Assembly: GCF_000967195.1 (NCBI RefSeq)
Contig: NZ_KQ033871.1
Location: 1,346,569-1,410,568 of the forward strand
Source: Lactobacillus kullabergensis
GTDB lineage: Bacteria > Bacillota > Bacilli > Lactobacillales > Lactobacillaceae
Reading direction: 5' to 3'
Length of the DNA: 64,000 bases
Shown: one piece after another, positions 63,413 to 64,000 of the stretch
How the letters are laid out: each line of letters begins with the position of its first letter
Numbering within the stretch: position 1 is the first letter of the stretch
The notes under the pieces: generated by a model
Told to the model about the DNA's origin: nothing
The model's database searches: none
Seen by the model: the letters and a program-made list of their open reading frames with translations, nothing else
Position numbers and translations under genes: made by a program

Positions 63413-63577
63413 TTATTTTGCTTTCTTTCCCTTACGTTCTATTAAATCTGCAATTAAGGCGGGAATAATTGCAATAAAAGCAGTCCCTTTTTCTCCCCAA
63501 ATTAGTATCCCGACTGCGAGTACAATTGAAACTATTGCTAAAGCAACAGCTATTTGATGATATAATTTTTTAGTCAT
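63413..63577 (-). CDS. Small two-helix membrane protein
   Basis: 54 residues: MTKKLYHQIAVALAIVSIVL, a first helix, then GTAFIAIIPALIADLI as a second, ending in a basic RKGKKAK tail. GGAG-like sequence precedes it 11-15 nt upstream. It is 18 nt downstream of the ABC-2-like permease on the same strand. No family recognised. Confidence 0.65.
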   Translation of the reverse strand: MTKKLYHQIAVALAIVSIVLAVGILIWGEKGTAFIAIIPALIADLIERKGKKAK

Positions 63578-63595
63578 AATAGTTCAAACTCCTAA

Positions 63596-64000
63596 CTACT
63601 TAAATGTGTTGGAATATACTTTTGTTGAAATTATCATTGAAACGATTGATATTACGGCAATTAAGATACAGCTTGTTATTACTAGCAGGAAAGAATTAGT
63701 ATTACCAATCCAAGCGATGAACGATAGACCCCAAGTCGTTTTCTGCAAAATATAAACCCCTCCAATAATAAGGACTAAAACCAGTATATTCACAATTGTG
63801 CTTCCAAACGTACCTGAAGCATAAACTGCTGGGAGTAAGAGTACTACATACATGATACCAATCAATAAGCCAACTATCGCTATCAATATATGAATTAGCA
63901 GGCTAAATTGTTGGAAAATTAGAGCAGTGCCAATGCTTAAAATTAAAGTTATAAAGCTAATAAATAGAATTAAAGAAATACAAAAAATGTATCTAGCCAA
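63596..64000 (-). CDS. ABC-2-like permease, C-terminal part (runs off the window)
   Basis: At least 134 residues and about four to five membrane helices with no charged loop long enough for a catalytic domain. The ending IAVISIVSMIISTKVYSNTFK is characteristic of ABC-2-type permease C-termini (…SyxiSxkiYekk). The frame stays open to the window edge, so the N-terminus is outside. Substrate unknown. Confidence 0.65.
   Translation of the reverse strand: MARYIFCISLILFISFITLILSIGTALIFQQFSLLIHILIAIVGLLIGIMYVVLLLPAVYASGTFGSTIVNILVLVLIIGGVYILQKTTWGLSFIAWIGNTNSFLLVITSCILIAVISIVSMIISTKVYSNTFK

Overview
The window is AT-rich chromosomal DNA from a Lactobacillus of the delbrueckii/helveticus/acidophilus group. 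The support is Firmicute-type housekeeping gene order, SLAP-domain secreted proteins, a class II galT-galK pair, a PepC-type C1 peptidase, a choloylglycine hydrolase homologue and an ECF folate S component. No tRNA or 5S/16S/23S rRNA genes, CRISPR arrays, prophage or intact insertion sequences were seen. Most genes lie on the minus strand. Start codons below were moved when a Shine-Dalgarno motif or the known family N-terminus favoured an internal codon.

Layout. 1-0.98 kb: the end of an ABC exporter operon. 1.6-12.7 kb: a long minus-strand housekeeping block. In transcription order it is a methyltransferase, tadA, SRP RNA, dnaX, ybaB, recR, yaaL-like, tmk, darA, holB, yabA, rsmI, an acyl-ACP thioesterase, folT-like, tsaB, rimI and tsaD. 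12.8-21.2 kb: a cell-envelope islet of secreted proteins: two or three SLAP/BspA/CAP surface proteins, two NlpC/P60 hydrolases, a C39-like peptidase, an L,D-transpeptidase, and a D,D-carboxypeptidase broken by two single-base homopolymer frameshifts. 21.3-29.8 kb: rplL/rplJ with its attenuator leader, the complete pst-phoU phosphate uptake operon, then rplA, rplK, nusG, secE and rpmG. Secreted L1-type RNA motifs appear both in the rplK leader and between rplK and rplA. 30.0-37.4 kb: a small conserved-looking protein, sigH-like sigma factor, rlmB, mrnC, cysS, gltX, radA and dut.

37.5-52.9 kb is accessory metabolism and transport: a degenerate GNAT protein, PepC-type peptidase, a three-gene ABC exporter, galT-galK, a polynucleotide-kinase-like protein, two phosphoglycerate-mutase-superfamily enzymes, a CDF metal exporter, a TSUP transporter, an SdpR/SdpI pair with a clear palindromic operator, an HAD-fold protein lacking its catalytic aspartates, a DJ-1/PfpI protein and a choloylglycine hydrolase homologue. 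53-64 kb: a secreted protein, a P-type cation ATPase preceded by a structured leader, a SemiSWEET plus an unrecognised 449-residue protein, a PadR regulator pseudogene, an S66 carboxypeptidase next to a MacB-type ABC exporter, a DUF6176-like protein and the end of an ABC-2-like permease.

The most interesting unexplained signals are: a nearly identical promoter/operator upstream of two separate ABC exporter operons; the paired L1-like mRNA motifs; the leader with a terminator ahead of the P-type ATPase; a terminator hairpin inside the rpmG-secE-nusG unit; homopolymer frameshifts in two genes; and a 130-bp nested inverted repeat downstream of the DJ-1 gene. I did not find a convincing wholly new multi-gene system; these are candidates of modest size.
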